Shown: positions 44,771 through 55,800, numbered from the stretch's first letter. The stretch: 64,000 nucleotides of DNA from Apodospora peruviana (GCA_033439685.1 JAUEDM010000007.1:1364001-1428000); one strand, 5' to 3'. Notes: generated from the sequence alone by a model not told the origin. Numbers and translations are program-made.

Positions 44771-46595
44771 GGACCCAACAATGCATCAATCTTTCCACAC
44801 CGCCATTTGAGACCCTCATGGACTTTAAACAACAATAACTTCATCAAAAATTCCAAAATAAAATTCGAAATAAAAAAAGGAAAATGGAAAATGGAAAATG
44901 AAAGATTTGAGGGAGTCGCAGATCAATTCGGCAATTGAAGATGTCTTCAATGGCATGTCCCAGCGATCTGCAGCCGGGAAATGGTCGATCAACCAATCCG
45001 TACTTTTCAGACGCCTCCATGGCCACACAAGCCGACCATTGAGCAAAAGACCAATCCAAAGGCTCTCTGATGAGCAAGAAGACTATATATATTTCTAGAT
45101 GGATCCTCAATAAAGAGAAGGCTGGCTGTCCTCCAAGTCGCTCTGAGGTGGTGGCTTTTGCCACGGCCATCCTCCTCGAAGAAGGGAATTTCAGATCACT
45201 GGGGGCCAGATGGATTGATCGGTATTTGAAGCGCCAAACTCCATCCACCCTAAAATATCGAGCGCTTTGGAGGCCTCTAGAGCGCATGAAGCCTTTTTCA
45301 AAGACTAGAGGGCCAGATCCAAGCCAAAGGCATCCTCGCAAAGAACATTCCAACATGGATGAGCATGGCATGCAGGAACCGAGACTAAGACTGGGAAGGT
45401 TCTTGGGACTGTTTTAACCTCCAAGGCATACCATAAAAAGTCTGACAACACTACATGGGTCTCTGTCATCGAATGTGTAACGGTAGAAGCCAAGCGGTTG
45501 AGCCCATGCATTGTTTTTACGGGAGCCAGCCTCCAGGGCCAGTGGTTCCCATCGGAAGAGGAATTACGGACCCAGTACAATGGCTGGAAGTACAATTACT
45601 CGCCCACGGGTTGGAGCAATGCCAAAATTGCATTGAAATGGCTCAAAGAGATCTATCTTCCAGAAACCAAGCCAGACAGGGTATCGGATTGGACGAGCAT
45701 TTGAGCCATACCACTGGGAGGTTCATGGAAACGGCCTACAGGAACAACGTCCAGCTCCTCTTTTTTTTTACCCAGCCATACTTCCCATAAGACCCAGCCA
45801 TTAGATCGGTCTGTATTCGGCCCAGTCAAAACTTACTTCCGTCAGTGAACCAAAGCCATGGCTGCCTTTACTCCCTCAGCTGCAGTCAACAAGAGGCGCT
45901 TCCTAGAGGCCTACCGTCTGGCCTCCGACGATGGTACGGCTCCGAGCAACATCCTCGCTGGGTTTAGAAAGACTGGGATTTGGCCATTCAACCCCCAGGC
46001 CATTTTGGAAGACCCAGCAGCGATTGGAGGACGCGGCACCTCCTACCGACTCTCCCTTACGCCCTGGGACTCCGGAACCCCTAACAACTGGCCTTGGGAG
46101 TACATTTACAAACCACTAGAAGAGCCATGACACCAGGGATCAAATTCGGGAGGCTAGCAGGCATGTACGGCGTGTTCTTGGGAAGGCAGGGAAGGCTCTC
46201 GATAAACGCAATGCCCAGATCGCTGGATTGAAGGCCAAGGTGGCTTTCCTGGAAGCGGAATTACAAAGCCATGAGCCCATTACTTGGCAAAAAAAGGTCT
46301 GAAAACCTGGCAATAACAAATTGGATGAGATTGGAGGCATAATTGAAGCCCAGAGGGTTTCCAAAAACACTCCCAAGCGAAGGAGGACTACCCAGACTAC
46401 CCAGCCAATTATTGATGGAAATGTAGTGCAAAAACCCAGGAAACAATCATCCATGGTTTAAATCTTCTTCATGAGCAAAAGAAAGGCAGTTGACCCTTTC
46501 ATTGTATGTAAATTGCATCAAAAATTGAAGGTTGTGGTCCCTCGGGGTGGCTGGTCAAAGTGATGCAATATTAAATGTGATGCATTGTTTGGTCC
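44771..46595 (+). mobile_element. pogo-type DNA transposon, family P2
   Basis: About 1.83 kb with terminal inverted repeats GGACCCAACAATGCATCA (44771-44788) and, at the right, the reverse complement GGACCAAACAATGCATCA ending at 46595. The flanks (ct... and tg...) do not show a clear TA duplication. The interior is GC-balanced and only modestly mutated compared with its surroundings. Confidence 0.75.
44898..46450 (+). pseudogene. pogo-type transposase remnant (P2)
   Basis: Pieces in order: N-terminal helix-turn-helix (INSAIEDVFNGMSQRSAAGK), a CENP-B-type DNA-binding block (CPPSRSEVVAFATAIL...RWIDRYLKR), first catalytic Asp (NMDEHGMQE), TWVSVIECVTVEAKRLSPCI and FTGASLQGQWFP of the DDE_1 core, and the C-terminal SNILAGFRKTGIWPFNPQAIL block. 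The frame changes at about 45095 (at a TATATAT run), about 45240-45300, about 45390 and several times between 45690 and 45860. These look like small indels plus point changes rather than wholesale RIP. Not functional as read. Confidence 0.8.
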
Positions 46596-47236
46596 TGCTG
46601 TTTAGTCTTTATAACATATTGCTATTGTAATCTTTTTCCAGGCTGATTCCTATCGACCCTTATCTTCGATGTTTCTAATTCTAGCTCTTAAACTGCCCGC
46701 TCGTTGGCCTTATACTCAAGCTTATACCAGAAGCACGAACCTCCTGACGAATCTTATCCCCATGGAATAATTTCCCCGCTTACCAATTTCTTTTTCCTGT
46801 AACTGCAAAACATCACAACTCTAGAGATCAAGTTTCTATTAATCGGGATAATTTTTATAATACCAAATATGTACACTTTAGAGAATTTATTTAATACAAT
46901 TCTTAACGTTATGAATGGAGTAAAAGAGAGCTAAATAACCGAAGGTTTTGTTATCCCCTAACCTACTTTTAGTAAATGATTCTGATTAAAAATAGCTAAT
47001 ATCTTTAAATGTCAACTTTCTTCTAAGTAGAAGAGGCCGGAAGAGCGCTAAACCAAAAATAGGGTTAAAGTTTACTTAAAGTATACCAATTAAAAAGGAA
47101 ATTTAAACCCGCTAAGGGTACGATAAATTAACCGCTTTTCTTTTCCCGTAACCCTAACTATTATATAAAAAAGTGGCTTTATTAAAGGCAGATAGAATTA
47201 AAAGATCTAAGGAAAAGATTTACAAAAACAATTACT
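46596..47236. other. AT-rich stretch, nothing recognised
   Basis: Degenerate sequence between the P2 transposon and the long inverted repeat. No gene or shared repeat was identified. Confidence 0.45.
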
Positions 47237-47806
47237 GATGGCGTATTTCCCAGTACAACGAATATAGCTATTAATGCAGTATGGTTGTGGTAGGAAAAGG
47301 ATGATGTATTAAAAGAGAATATTGCAGGGCTTGCATTTCCTTCAGAAGTGTGTACCCTGCGCTACGGCTTATTTAATCTATCTAGTGCTTGGTCTGTGCG
47401 CTAGCATGCGTCAGCCAGCCAGCCACCGTCATTAATCAAGCTCGCCACGAGCCACATTAGTAAGCCAGCTTTTCCTGCATCAATTACGCTTTATATAAGT
47501 GAATATTCGACGAATTAGGCATATCTTTACTAATACTACTAATATAGATAGTTATAGTATTGATGCAGGAAAAGCTGGCTTACTAATGTGGCTGGTGACG
47601 AGCTTAATTAATGACGGTGCCTGGCTGGCTGACGCATGCTAGCGCACAGGCCAGGCGCTAGATAGATTAAATAAGCCGTAGCGCAGGGCACACACTTCTT
47701 GAGGAAGTGCAAGCCCTGCAATATTTTCTTCTAACGCATCATCCTTTTCCTACCACAACCATACTGCATTAATAATAGCTATATTCGTTGTTCGGGATAC
47801 GCCATC
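47237..47806. repeat. Long inverted repeat, 248 bp arms
   Basis: Left arm 47237-47484 (GATGGCGTATTTCCC to CTGCATCAAT) and right arm 47559-47806, its near-perfect reverse complement, with a 74 bp loop. Many arm differences are C/T or G/A. Part of the arm sequence recurs, diverged, at about 50160-50440. A transcript would fold into a long double-stranded RNA. Confidence 0.85.
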
Positions 47807-47873
47807 AAGTATGTAGTAGTTTGAAAGTAAAGCTAGGAAAGTTATAAGGAGCTCTTTAATAAATGTCATGGCG

Positions 47874-47990
47874 TGGCGCTATGCAGTATATAATCCACAT
47901 TATTCTAAGCCTTGTCAGCTTGGAATTCGACATTCTTTGGTAATGGGAAGGTTAGCTCAGTGGTGTGGGTCATTGTGCGACGCCGTCACA
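47874..47990 (+). mobile_element. Small TG...CA element, family S1, copy 3
   Basis: 117 bp from TGTCATGGCGTGG to CGACGCCGTCACA, flanked by a perfect 5 bp duplication ataaa (47869-47873 and 47991-47995). On the plus strand it has the tRNA A-box-like GGTTAGCTCAGTGGT. Confidence 0.8.
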
Positions 47991-48371
47991 ATAAAGAAGA
48001 CTTACCGTAAAAGTTCTAACGTTATTACTTAGAAGTATTTTTATTCTTTTATGAGTTAGAGTAATACTTAAATCGCTGTAAAATAGTTGTTATAAGAAAT
48101 TTATTTATTAGAAACGAAGTTTTAGGGTAATGTTTAGCATATATTTATAAACTTTATCTTTAAAGACTGTGCTAAACGTCCTACCAGACTATATTACATC
48201 TAATCCCAGAAGCTTGTCAGACCTACACCCGCTAAAATACCGTTTTACACTGTAAACTTCACATTCAAAGGCTAGCTACCTAACTACACTATAAATCAAA
48301 TATACAGTCTTTATCGCATTGGCCAACAACGAAATTATTACTATAAGCCAAAATAATCAATTAATTACACC
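47991..48371. other. AT-rich stretch, nothing recognised
   Basis: Degenerate sequence before the L2 LTR. It contains CTACCAGACTATATTACATCTAA...CCGTTTTACACTGTAAA, which recurs diverged at 36180-36300, suggesting a further old repeat. Confidence 0.45.
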
Positions 48372-49357
48372 TGTTGAGATGAACTACTTCTACAGAGCGG
48401 CTATCTCTAACTTTATAAAAAGGTGGTACAAGTTGTAGCACGGCTTGCAGCCCGCAAAGCGGAAGAATGCGTAAGCGACAGCGGTATGGAAGCTATAAAA
48501 GGGAACAATGGAACAAGAATACAGTGAACTATGCACTGTAACAACAACTGTAAGTGAACGATTCAACTTAGACACGAGTGTAACGGGCAAGGCAGTGTAT
48601 TGCAACTAGCTAGGCCTACTCTACGAAGACGCAGAACATGAGGAAAAAAAGGAAAAGAAAGGAAGTCTCGTGGGAAGACAACCTCCAACTGTACACATCT
48701 GCGGAAGACAGAAGGTTCTAGAGCCGCCATGGGTCTGGTTGTGGTTTAGTGTTGTGGTCCGTGTAGGTGCTTGTCGTTTCTGGGAATGGCTTCGTTCAGG
48801 GGTCGCCGGTGGGGCGCTGCCTCGCCGCCGTGGTCCTGGGCTCCATGCCGAGGGTCGCCGAGGCGGCACCAGGGCTTAGCCCGTCACAACGAGGGCTGTA
48901 CAACGAACTACGCGCTGTAAGCAGGAGGGGATATTTCTATTGCAAAGACAAAATATTGTTGACTCAAATACACGATCTAGATTCTTGAGTTGACCACTGA
49001 CAATCTTCTTCAACGACAAGGAGAGAAAAGAGAGAGAAGTGCAGGCCTAACTTATAGCCGTGGGCCTCTGGGTAACTGGAGTACAGTTATTAGAAATCAG
49101 CTGTTATTTCACAGCCTTGTATGGGTCTATTGACCTTTCAAGGCAATAACTAAAATCTTCTCTGGGCTTGAAAGCCCCTAAAGACTGTGTTGTAGTTTCT
49201 GTATCTTCCAGAGCCTTCTGTAGGGGCGGGTGACCTCTGAAAATTACCGGGGAAACAGGCCCACAATAATGAACAGCACTGTAGATCAATAATCAGCAAT
49301 GCTGCTTACTTGTTGTAAACCACTGAAAGCCACTGTATGAAGGCATTCAGTTTAACA
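48372..49357 (+). mobile_element. Solo LTR, family L2, copy 2 (carries a nested L1 LTR)
   Basis: From TGTTGAGATG to CAGTTTAACA; about 671 bp of L2 sequence plus the inserted L1 solo LTR and its duplication. Flanks acacc and acagc match at 4 of 5 positions. Aligns with 33357-34023. Confidence 0.75.
48579..48888 (-). mobile_element. Solo LTR, family L1, copy 2 (nested in L2)
   Basis: 310 bp from TGTAACGGGC to GCCCGTCACA, flanked by a perfect 5 bp duplication acgag (48574-48578 and 48889-48893). The empty-site sequence is visible in the other L2 copy near 33550. GC-rich and little mutated. Opposite in orientation to the L1 LTR at 42999. Confidence 0.9.
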
Positions 49358-50732
49358 ACAGCCAATTTACATTTTTAAATACAATTAATTTAATAATAGC
49401 AATCAATATAATACCAGTTCATAATACGGTTATACAACATATACCATAACCGCGTAAAATCTGTAGTTTAAGGAATGTTATACATAGTAAGTTCTTTAAG
49501 TGGTAGCCGGCTTGGGAATGTTAGGTTACATAATGTAAAAGTTACGTACAGAGAGGTCGGCGAGTATGCGAGGGAAGTTACAGATGAACGGTGTTTAGGG
49601 GTATATATAGGAATAAAGTTTAGTAAAACGTTTAGTACAGTTCTTTAAACCTTACCTTTATTTATAACCGATAAATATATTAATTACGTTAATAATTAAT
49701 TTATATATTTAATTAAGGTAAATTACGTTAGCTTTGTTATTTACCCTTTTGTACCGTTTATAAAACATAACCTTTTATTATTTCGGTCTTTTTAACTATT
49801 AAAAGCTATTTTCAAAAAAGGCAGTTCGTTTAGCCTTTTATTGGTTTATAACCTTAATTAACAAAAAAGAGGATCTTATTCTATTATAAAAACGCGTCAA
49901 ATCTTTAAAAGTATAAAGGCTGGACATTTTATTTTTAACTTTAGGAAAGTAAGGCAATAGCCGTTAATTAAATGATTATTAATAACATAAAGGTAGTAAT
50001 AAAAATGATACTCTCCTAACTATACCTTTTTAGCGGTTAACCCTACCCTTTAAACGGCCTTGCGACATTAATTAGGCTATATAAAAGTAAAGATATTTAA
50101 GAATAGGTAATAAATATAATATAAGGTTATAAAGAAACTAGTCGTACGTACGGCGTATAATAACTAAGAGATGGCATAATTCCCAGTATAACAAATTCGA
50201 CCGGTATGCAGTGTGACGTAGATTATATAAACCATACAGTATTCCAGAGTCTTCGACTTGGAATTTTGGCTTCTTTTTACAGGGCTGGCATGGCGCACTG
50301 GTATGGTTGTAGTATAGTTGTAGTAAAAATAGGATGATGTGTTGGGAAAGAATATTGTAGGGCGTGCCAGCCTTAATTAGCTTTCTGTGAAGCCAGCAAG
50401 CCAGCCACATTAGTAAGCCAGCTTCTTCTGTATCGGCAAGGTAGAAAAACCTTTCGATAAGAAAAAATAACTATCAAAACTTCACGTAACAAAATCAGCT
50501 CTTTAACTATAAATTAAATATAAATATAAATAAACCTTATATTAAAATGGCGGGTTGAAAAAACTTTAATAATATATTCGCTAGTTTTAAAGCTATTATT
50601 GTAAAGGCTTTAAAACTGCCGGAAGAAGTTCCGAAGGAAAAAAAAAGAAGGACAGTCGGCACGGCTAATACGGGGCCGTTAAAGCCACCTATACAATAAT
50701 AGTATTTGATTTAGGAAGGTTAGACTAACTTA
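49358..50732. other. AT-rich stretch with a shared repeat
   Basis: Mostly degenerate. 50211-50312 (GACGTAGATTATATAAACC...CTGGCATGGCGCACTGG) matches 58733-58830 closely. 50160-50440 also carries diverged pieces of the inverted-repeat arm. No gene. Confidence 0.55.
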
Positions 50733-51906
50733 TGTGATAAGCGAGTGACACAGATAAGGGAGTAATATACTTTCCACTAACCCACCACAACTATCCTCAA
50801 TTACACAATCACAACACTACGAAATAACAATAACTGGATCAGAAATGGATGAATTAAACAATTCTGCAGCCTCCTTGCACGTGCGTACATTATGGCCAGG
50901 CTTGCCGCACACACCACAGCACCGAATCTTCGTACGAGATCACCCTGCACTACCACTTTTTTTGCTGCGTTTCCTGGGCCACCTGCTCATCCACGGCTTT
51001 CTGATTCAATAGATTATGTGCCTTTTGTACAGCAAGTGACTCTCCAAGCTGTACACGTGTTTTTTTTTTTTTGTTTTTTTTTTTTTTTTAGCTCTCTGTC
51101 TCTTACTAAGCCCCTCATTGGCCTTTCGTAGTGCTGAGACTTTGGTACGTAGAAGAACTACCTCGTGCATCACAGCCATTGTACCTTTGGATAATCGATC
51201 CACAGCAGTTAGCATGGAGGTTGGAGAGCTACCCTGATGGTTGGATATTTGAGTTTTAATAAATGCTGACTGTGAGGTGGCCTCTCGAGGGTTGTGTGGC
51301 GTTTGGGGGACCCAAGGTAGTGCGGTGGGTGGTTGGGCTTGAGGTTGGGGGTGTTGGGGTCCGAATGCACACATCTAACTTAGATATTACCCTTTCTAGG
51401 TCGTACGGCACAAGGCCGGCTCCGGCAAAACCCCCTGGATGTTCTTTTCCGTGATCGAAGCAAAAACGCCTCCCTGAATGCACAAAGAAACTCCAACTTG
51501 TTGATGTGTGTGATGTTCTTCCGCATGAACTACTCAATTTGGCGGCTATATGCCTTCTTCAACGGCCCAGAACAACCAACATTTAAGGGCTGGAGTATGT
51601 GTGAAAAGTGTGGAGGCATACAAAGTGCAGTAATGTTATGCTCTTTGCAATAGTTGTCAAATTCTTCAGAGTGGTGAACAGACGCGTTGGCGTGCAGGAG
51701 TTTTAAAATCAACAGTATAGATGTTAACTGCAGCTCGTAAACTTAGAGCTTTATCTTTTTCGAGAGCTTGAAGGGCCATAATAACCCTGCTTTCTTTTTA
51801 TGGTGAAGGCATATTATATTGCGGAAAACAGTTGGGTTGAAGGTGAACGTGTTTTGTTATAGGAAGGAGTGTGTCACTCGCTTATCTGTGTCACTTGCTT
51901 ATCACA
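50733..51906 (-). mobile_element. Internally deleted pogo/Fot1-type element, family P1
   Basis: 1174 bp with inverted ends TGTGATAAGCGAGTGACACA (left) and TGTGATAAGCAAGTGACACA (right, reverse complement), flanked by TA duplications (50731-50732 and 51907-51908). It keeps the C-terminal part of the P1 transposase but lacks the N-terminal and central parts, so it is about 0.7 kb shorter than 31081-32932. Confidence 0.85.
50820..51780 (-). pseudogene. P1 transposase remnant, C-terminal part
   Basis: Pieces match the P1 transposase: a PHFSHILQPLNVGCSGPLKKAY segment (third catalytic Asp changed to Asn), AGAGLVPYDLERVISKLD, and VVLLRTKVSALRKANEGLSK. The zinc-knuckle tail follows after a T-rich tract at about 51060-51091 that breaks the frame. 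Multiple stops. A homopolymer expansion inside coding sequence is a late event. Confidence 0.75.
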
Positions 51907-52005
51907 TACTTTATGCTTATGTACAGTTTAAATATCATTTAGAAACAAGTCGAAGGTTGTAGATTTTTTTTTATGTACAAATAGCTTAAAGAACGAATGT
52001 TATGA

Positions 52006-52029
52006 CCCCCCCCCCCCCCCCCCCCCCCC
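52006..52029. repeat. Poly(C) tract of 24
   Basis: 24 consecutive C in an otherwise AT-rich context. Long C runs in RIP-affected DNA are notable, and the exact length is prone to sequencing error. Confidence 0.7.
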
Positions 52030-52192
52030 TAATAGTTTTGCTAAGAAATCTTTAGAGGGTAAAATTTTGTTGGGAGGTCCGTGCGTCTAGTCTATTATAC
52101 CCTTATATTTTGCTATTATTACCGCCGTACGTTTTGGTTATTAATAATAAGGACCCCGTATCTTATAGGTGAAGCACCCCTAAAATATAAAG

Positions 52193-52559
52193 TGTTACGA
52201 ACCTGGATTGGCTACAAGGTTGGCAGCTGCTAACAGCTGTGGGCAAGTGTCAACGGTTGCCTAACTGCGCCAGATGGGCCGGCGCTCGGCCAGCATGACT
52301 CACTCCTTATTGGCTATTGTATTTCTATATAGTCGCGAGAGTCTGACACTCTCAAAAGGAGAATTTGTTACGATAGGAATCAATAAAAGTACTTCGGCAA
52401 TAGTTGTTGTGTCGACTGCGCATCTTGTGTGTTCTTTGGAGCCGATACACCTTTGTGATTTACTCCTACCTAAGACCTAAAAAGTCCTTGTGGCTCTGTG
52501 GAGCAACAGACACTCTTGTAGACCTTGTGTTGTCAACACCCATACACATGTTTGTTATA
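52193..52559 (-). mobile_element. Solo LTR, family L3, with target duplication
   Basis: 367 bp, from TGTTACGAACCTGG to CACATGTTTGTTATA. The last two bases are TA where the family has CA. Flanked by a perfect 5 bp duplication taaag (52188-52192 and 52560-52564). Opposite in orientation to the 27516 copy. Confidence 0.82.
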
Positions 52560-52594
52560 TAAAGTTTATAAAGCCTTTCCATCTAATACAAGAA

Positions 52595-54453
52595 ACGTGG
52601 TCCACAAGCATGCCGCGCACCCAAGCATGCCGCGCACTTTTCCACAACCACACAATAAAAATCATTAATTGCACCACTACAACAAACTACAATATACTGA
52701 AACTATTCGGAATTATATACATCAGACATTTCCACATCTTCTTGACACGTGCGCGCATTGTGCCAGGCTTTCCACACTTGCTACAACGCCGTAGAACCGT
52801 TTGTGTTCTGGTCCGCCGACTACCATTTTCACGCGTTTCACCCTCTACTTGTTCCTGGACCTCTTTCTGGGCTAATATATCATTTCCATCTCTTAGAGTA
52901 AGTGATCCTCCAAGTCGCAAACGTGTTTTTTTGGCCCTCCGACGTTTGCTAAGCGCTCATTTGCCTTTCGGAGGGTACGGTTCTCAGCGACTAGAAGGGT
53001 AACCGAGTGCGCCAATGCCTACGTCCCTTTCGCAAGCTGATCGACAGCAGTATGAATTAGTGTTGGCGAGCTTTCCTGCTAACGGGCAATCTGATTTCTA
53101 ATCAATACGTATTGTGAAACAGCCTCTGTTGAGTTCTCTGGTGTTTGGAAGACCTAAGGATCTGCGGCTGTGGAGGGAGACCAGTCGGTGTTGGCGTCCG
53201 TAACTTGACATCCAGCTTGGATGTTACAGCTTCAGGGTCAAAAGGGATTAGACCTGTACCTCTGAAACCTCCCTTGATGTTGCTCTCGGTCATGTTGGCA
53301 AAGTGGGCGGCTTTGAAGGCGTGGGAGAACTCGACCTTGGTGATGTGGTTGATATGCGCTCTGGCATAGTGCTCGATTTCCCGACCGTACGCCCTTTTCA
53401 AGGCATTGAAACATCCAACATCAAGTGGTTGGGTTAGATGAGATGAATGAGCAGGTAGGCTGATAGTAATAATGTTGCTCTCTTTGCAAAAGGCTTCGAA
53501 TTTGGCTGACTGGTGACTCTCATGCCCATCAAGTACAATCATCCGATACACCCCCTTCGTACGAGACTTTGTATGTTTATCGAAGTTTTGATCCATTCCA
53601 AGCCAGTTTCGTTATTTGTCCACCCATTGGAAGTTGGGTTGATAGCCCAGTCGAGTGGGAGGCCGCACTCTGTGTACCAGTTCGCGAGGTGGTAAGCGCC
53701 TTGTACGATGAGAAACGGCGGGAGGCACCACCCTTTGCCATTGATGCACTCAATCGCCGTCGCCGATTCCCGATTGCCAGGTTGAACCGCCTTGCCTCGT
53801 CCACGTCGATTGGCGCGTGTCACTACCATAGATGCACAGATAATGCCCATCATAAAGCCGGTCTCGTCGAAGTTGTAGAAGTCGCAGTCATGGATGCCAT
53901 ACATAGCCCTCATATTGTGCACGAGCTTAAACTACGCGCCAATAAGCTCTGGATCTTTGCAGAGGGCTCTTTGAAAGTCATATACACGATTAAAACGCGT
54001 ATTTAGCTCTGGTTGTTGTTTGACGAAGTTTGCAGCCCAGTGCTTGCCGACGCGTCCGTTGTCGCGTTCTACAAGGAGCAAGTTGGCCATATCTTCAACA
54101 CCAGCCAGCTGAGGCGCGGATCCTTGCGAATCTAGGTTCAATATATATTGAACAACTGACTCTTCTTCTAGTGCTGTTAACCGATGGGTTTTGTGACGAT
54201 AGTCGCGTCGTGGAGTTCGACCGTTCATCCTGTCGCGTAGAGTGGTTTCGGGTATTTGGTAAATGTTTGCAGCTTTACGACGACTTATGTTTTTGTCGCG
54301 CTGGATTGCCTCAGTAGCAAGGATGATCCTGGCTTCTTGGGACGGTGCAGCCATCTTTTTTTGGTGGTGGAATGCTGTGTCAAAGATAAGATGTTGTATG
54401 GTAGTAAAAAGTGCGCGGCATGCTTGGGTGCGCGGCATGCTTGTGGACCACGT
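52595..54453 (-). mobile_element. pogo-type DNA transposon, family P3 (nearly intact)
   Basis: 1859 bp with inverted repeats of about 46 bp beginning ACGTGGTCCACAAGCATG. Each contains two direct copies of AAGCATGCCGCGCAC. The two ends are essentially identical. The right flank is TA; the left flank reads AA, so the TA duplication is imperfect. The interior is GC-balanced and far less mutated than its surroundings, indicating recent arrival. Confidence 0.88.
52687..54354 (-). pseudogene. pogo-type transposase, few disabling changes (P3)
   Basis: Starts at 54354 (MAAPSQEARIILATEAIQ). Domains: psq-type helix-turn-helix (NISRRKAANIYQIPETTLRDR), CENP-B-type block (LTALEEESVVQYIL...GKHWAANFVKQQPEL), then the DDE_1 core with Asp in YNFDETGFMMG, LDGHESHQSAKF and TQPLDVGCF. 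The C-terminal GTGLIPFDPEAV segment, a basic stretch and a zinc-knuckle-like RRCSKCGKPG follow. Breaks visible: an in-frame stop after PELIGA (near 53935), a frame change near 53540-53600 between the first and second catalytic parts, and one or more changes near 52920-53100 ahead of the zinc knuckle. All three catalytic acidic positions are preserved. Confidence 0.85.
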
Positions 54454-55539
54454 TATACAAAATTCTTTTCTTACGGCTGGCATTAAATTTGTACCTACCC
54501 CAATAGCGCTAAGTACAATAGCCGTTTTGTCACTTTATACGATTTGATTCTAGCCGTCTAAAATCCAATCCTTTACTTATATAACAAAGGCAAGCCGGTA
54601 AATTATTTGCAATTTAGTTAAGCCAAGTTTGGTATTTAGCTTAAGGTTATTAAATTTTAAACTTAAGCTACCGTACGTAATACCGTTTGATAGCTTAGAA
54701 TATATACGTTAAGGATATTTTTTACTTAGTTGAAATAGTATTAGTAAGTTTATATGAGGTTATTAAACGATCATTATAGTCTTTATAAAGCGATTATATA
54801 ATAACTTTATTTAACCACCCTTACCGAGTTAAGACGGCCAGATATAGGGGTATTTTTGATGTATAAATTGATAGCTCTTCTTCTCTTTCCTAACCACGCT
54901 TTTTTACCTGTAATTACAACGATTATTTTAAGCGTTTTTCTTAATATTAGTAATAGCTTAATTTCGGCATACTTTTTATCTAAGCCGTATAAGGTTAATA
55001 CCTATATACGCTTTATAACGGTAGATTGTAGTTTGGGTAGTATAGTCGGTTTTGGTTAACCCTAGGTTGGCACCTCGATAAGCTTTTTCGCTATTGCTTT
55101 ATTAGTAGTTTCCGCTCAAATGCTAGGCTAGAAGCTAATCGGCTTACCTAGCAGCCTTCCATATTACCTACTAATATAACAAATACAAGACAGACAATAG
55201 TAGTAGTGTTGGTGAAAACATTTTGGTCAAAGAGAGGGGTTTTTCGCAAAGAGCAAAGAATATGTAATTGTGGTCCCTAAGAAATATCCTGTGCTGACTA
55301 TCTTGGCAGCCCTTGCATACGGTGCAGCGACAAGGAGGCTTATAATTGTTATTATAGCGATTGTATTATAACAAAGCTATTATTATAGGTTAAAAATATC
55401 TGATTACAAAAATTAATTAAATCCGTCAATTGTAGCTAATTTGTTTTAAAACGTATCAAAAGTTTAAATTATAAATGCATTGTTATTTACGTAATGGAGC
55501 TATAATGTAGTATTTATCTCTATATCTAACTCTAGTTAA
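54454..55539. other. AT-rich stretch, nothing recognised
   Basis: Degenerate sequence. The 67-codon open frame at 54856-55059 is an AT-rich artefact. No shared repeat was identified. Confidence 0.45.
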
Positions 55540-55800
55540 TCGTCAATCGAAGCCGGCTAGTCAAAGCTAATCAATGCCAGTCAATTGAAGCCAATCTAGC
55601 CAATCAATGAAAGCTATTCCAGCCAATCGGAGCCAGCAAGTCCAGCTAGTTGTAGCCAGCCAGTTGCAGCCAGCCAGATCAAATGAAGCCAAATGAGCCA
55701 GTCAGAGCCAGCAGTCCAAGCCAGTCAATGAAGGCCAGTCCAGCCGGTCAAAATGCCAAAAGCTAATTGTTAAGTTAATCGTCAAGCCAATAAGTCAGTT
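55540..55800. repeat. Minisatellite, reverse orientation (GCCAGTCAA motif)
   Basis: AAAGCTAATCAATGCCAGTCAATTGAAGCCAG-type units, the same family as 41600-42180. Followed by the GCGGTAGGTGCGGGGC block of C1, so this is the left part of a reversed C1 copy that ends near 56050. Confidence 0.7.
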
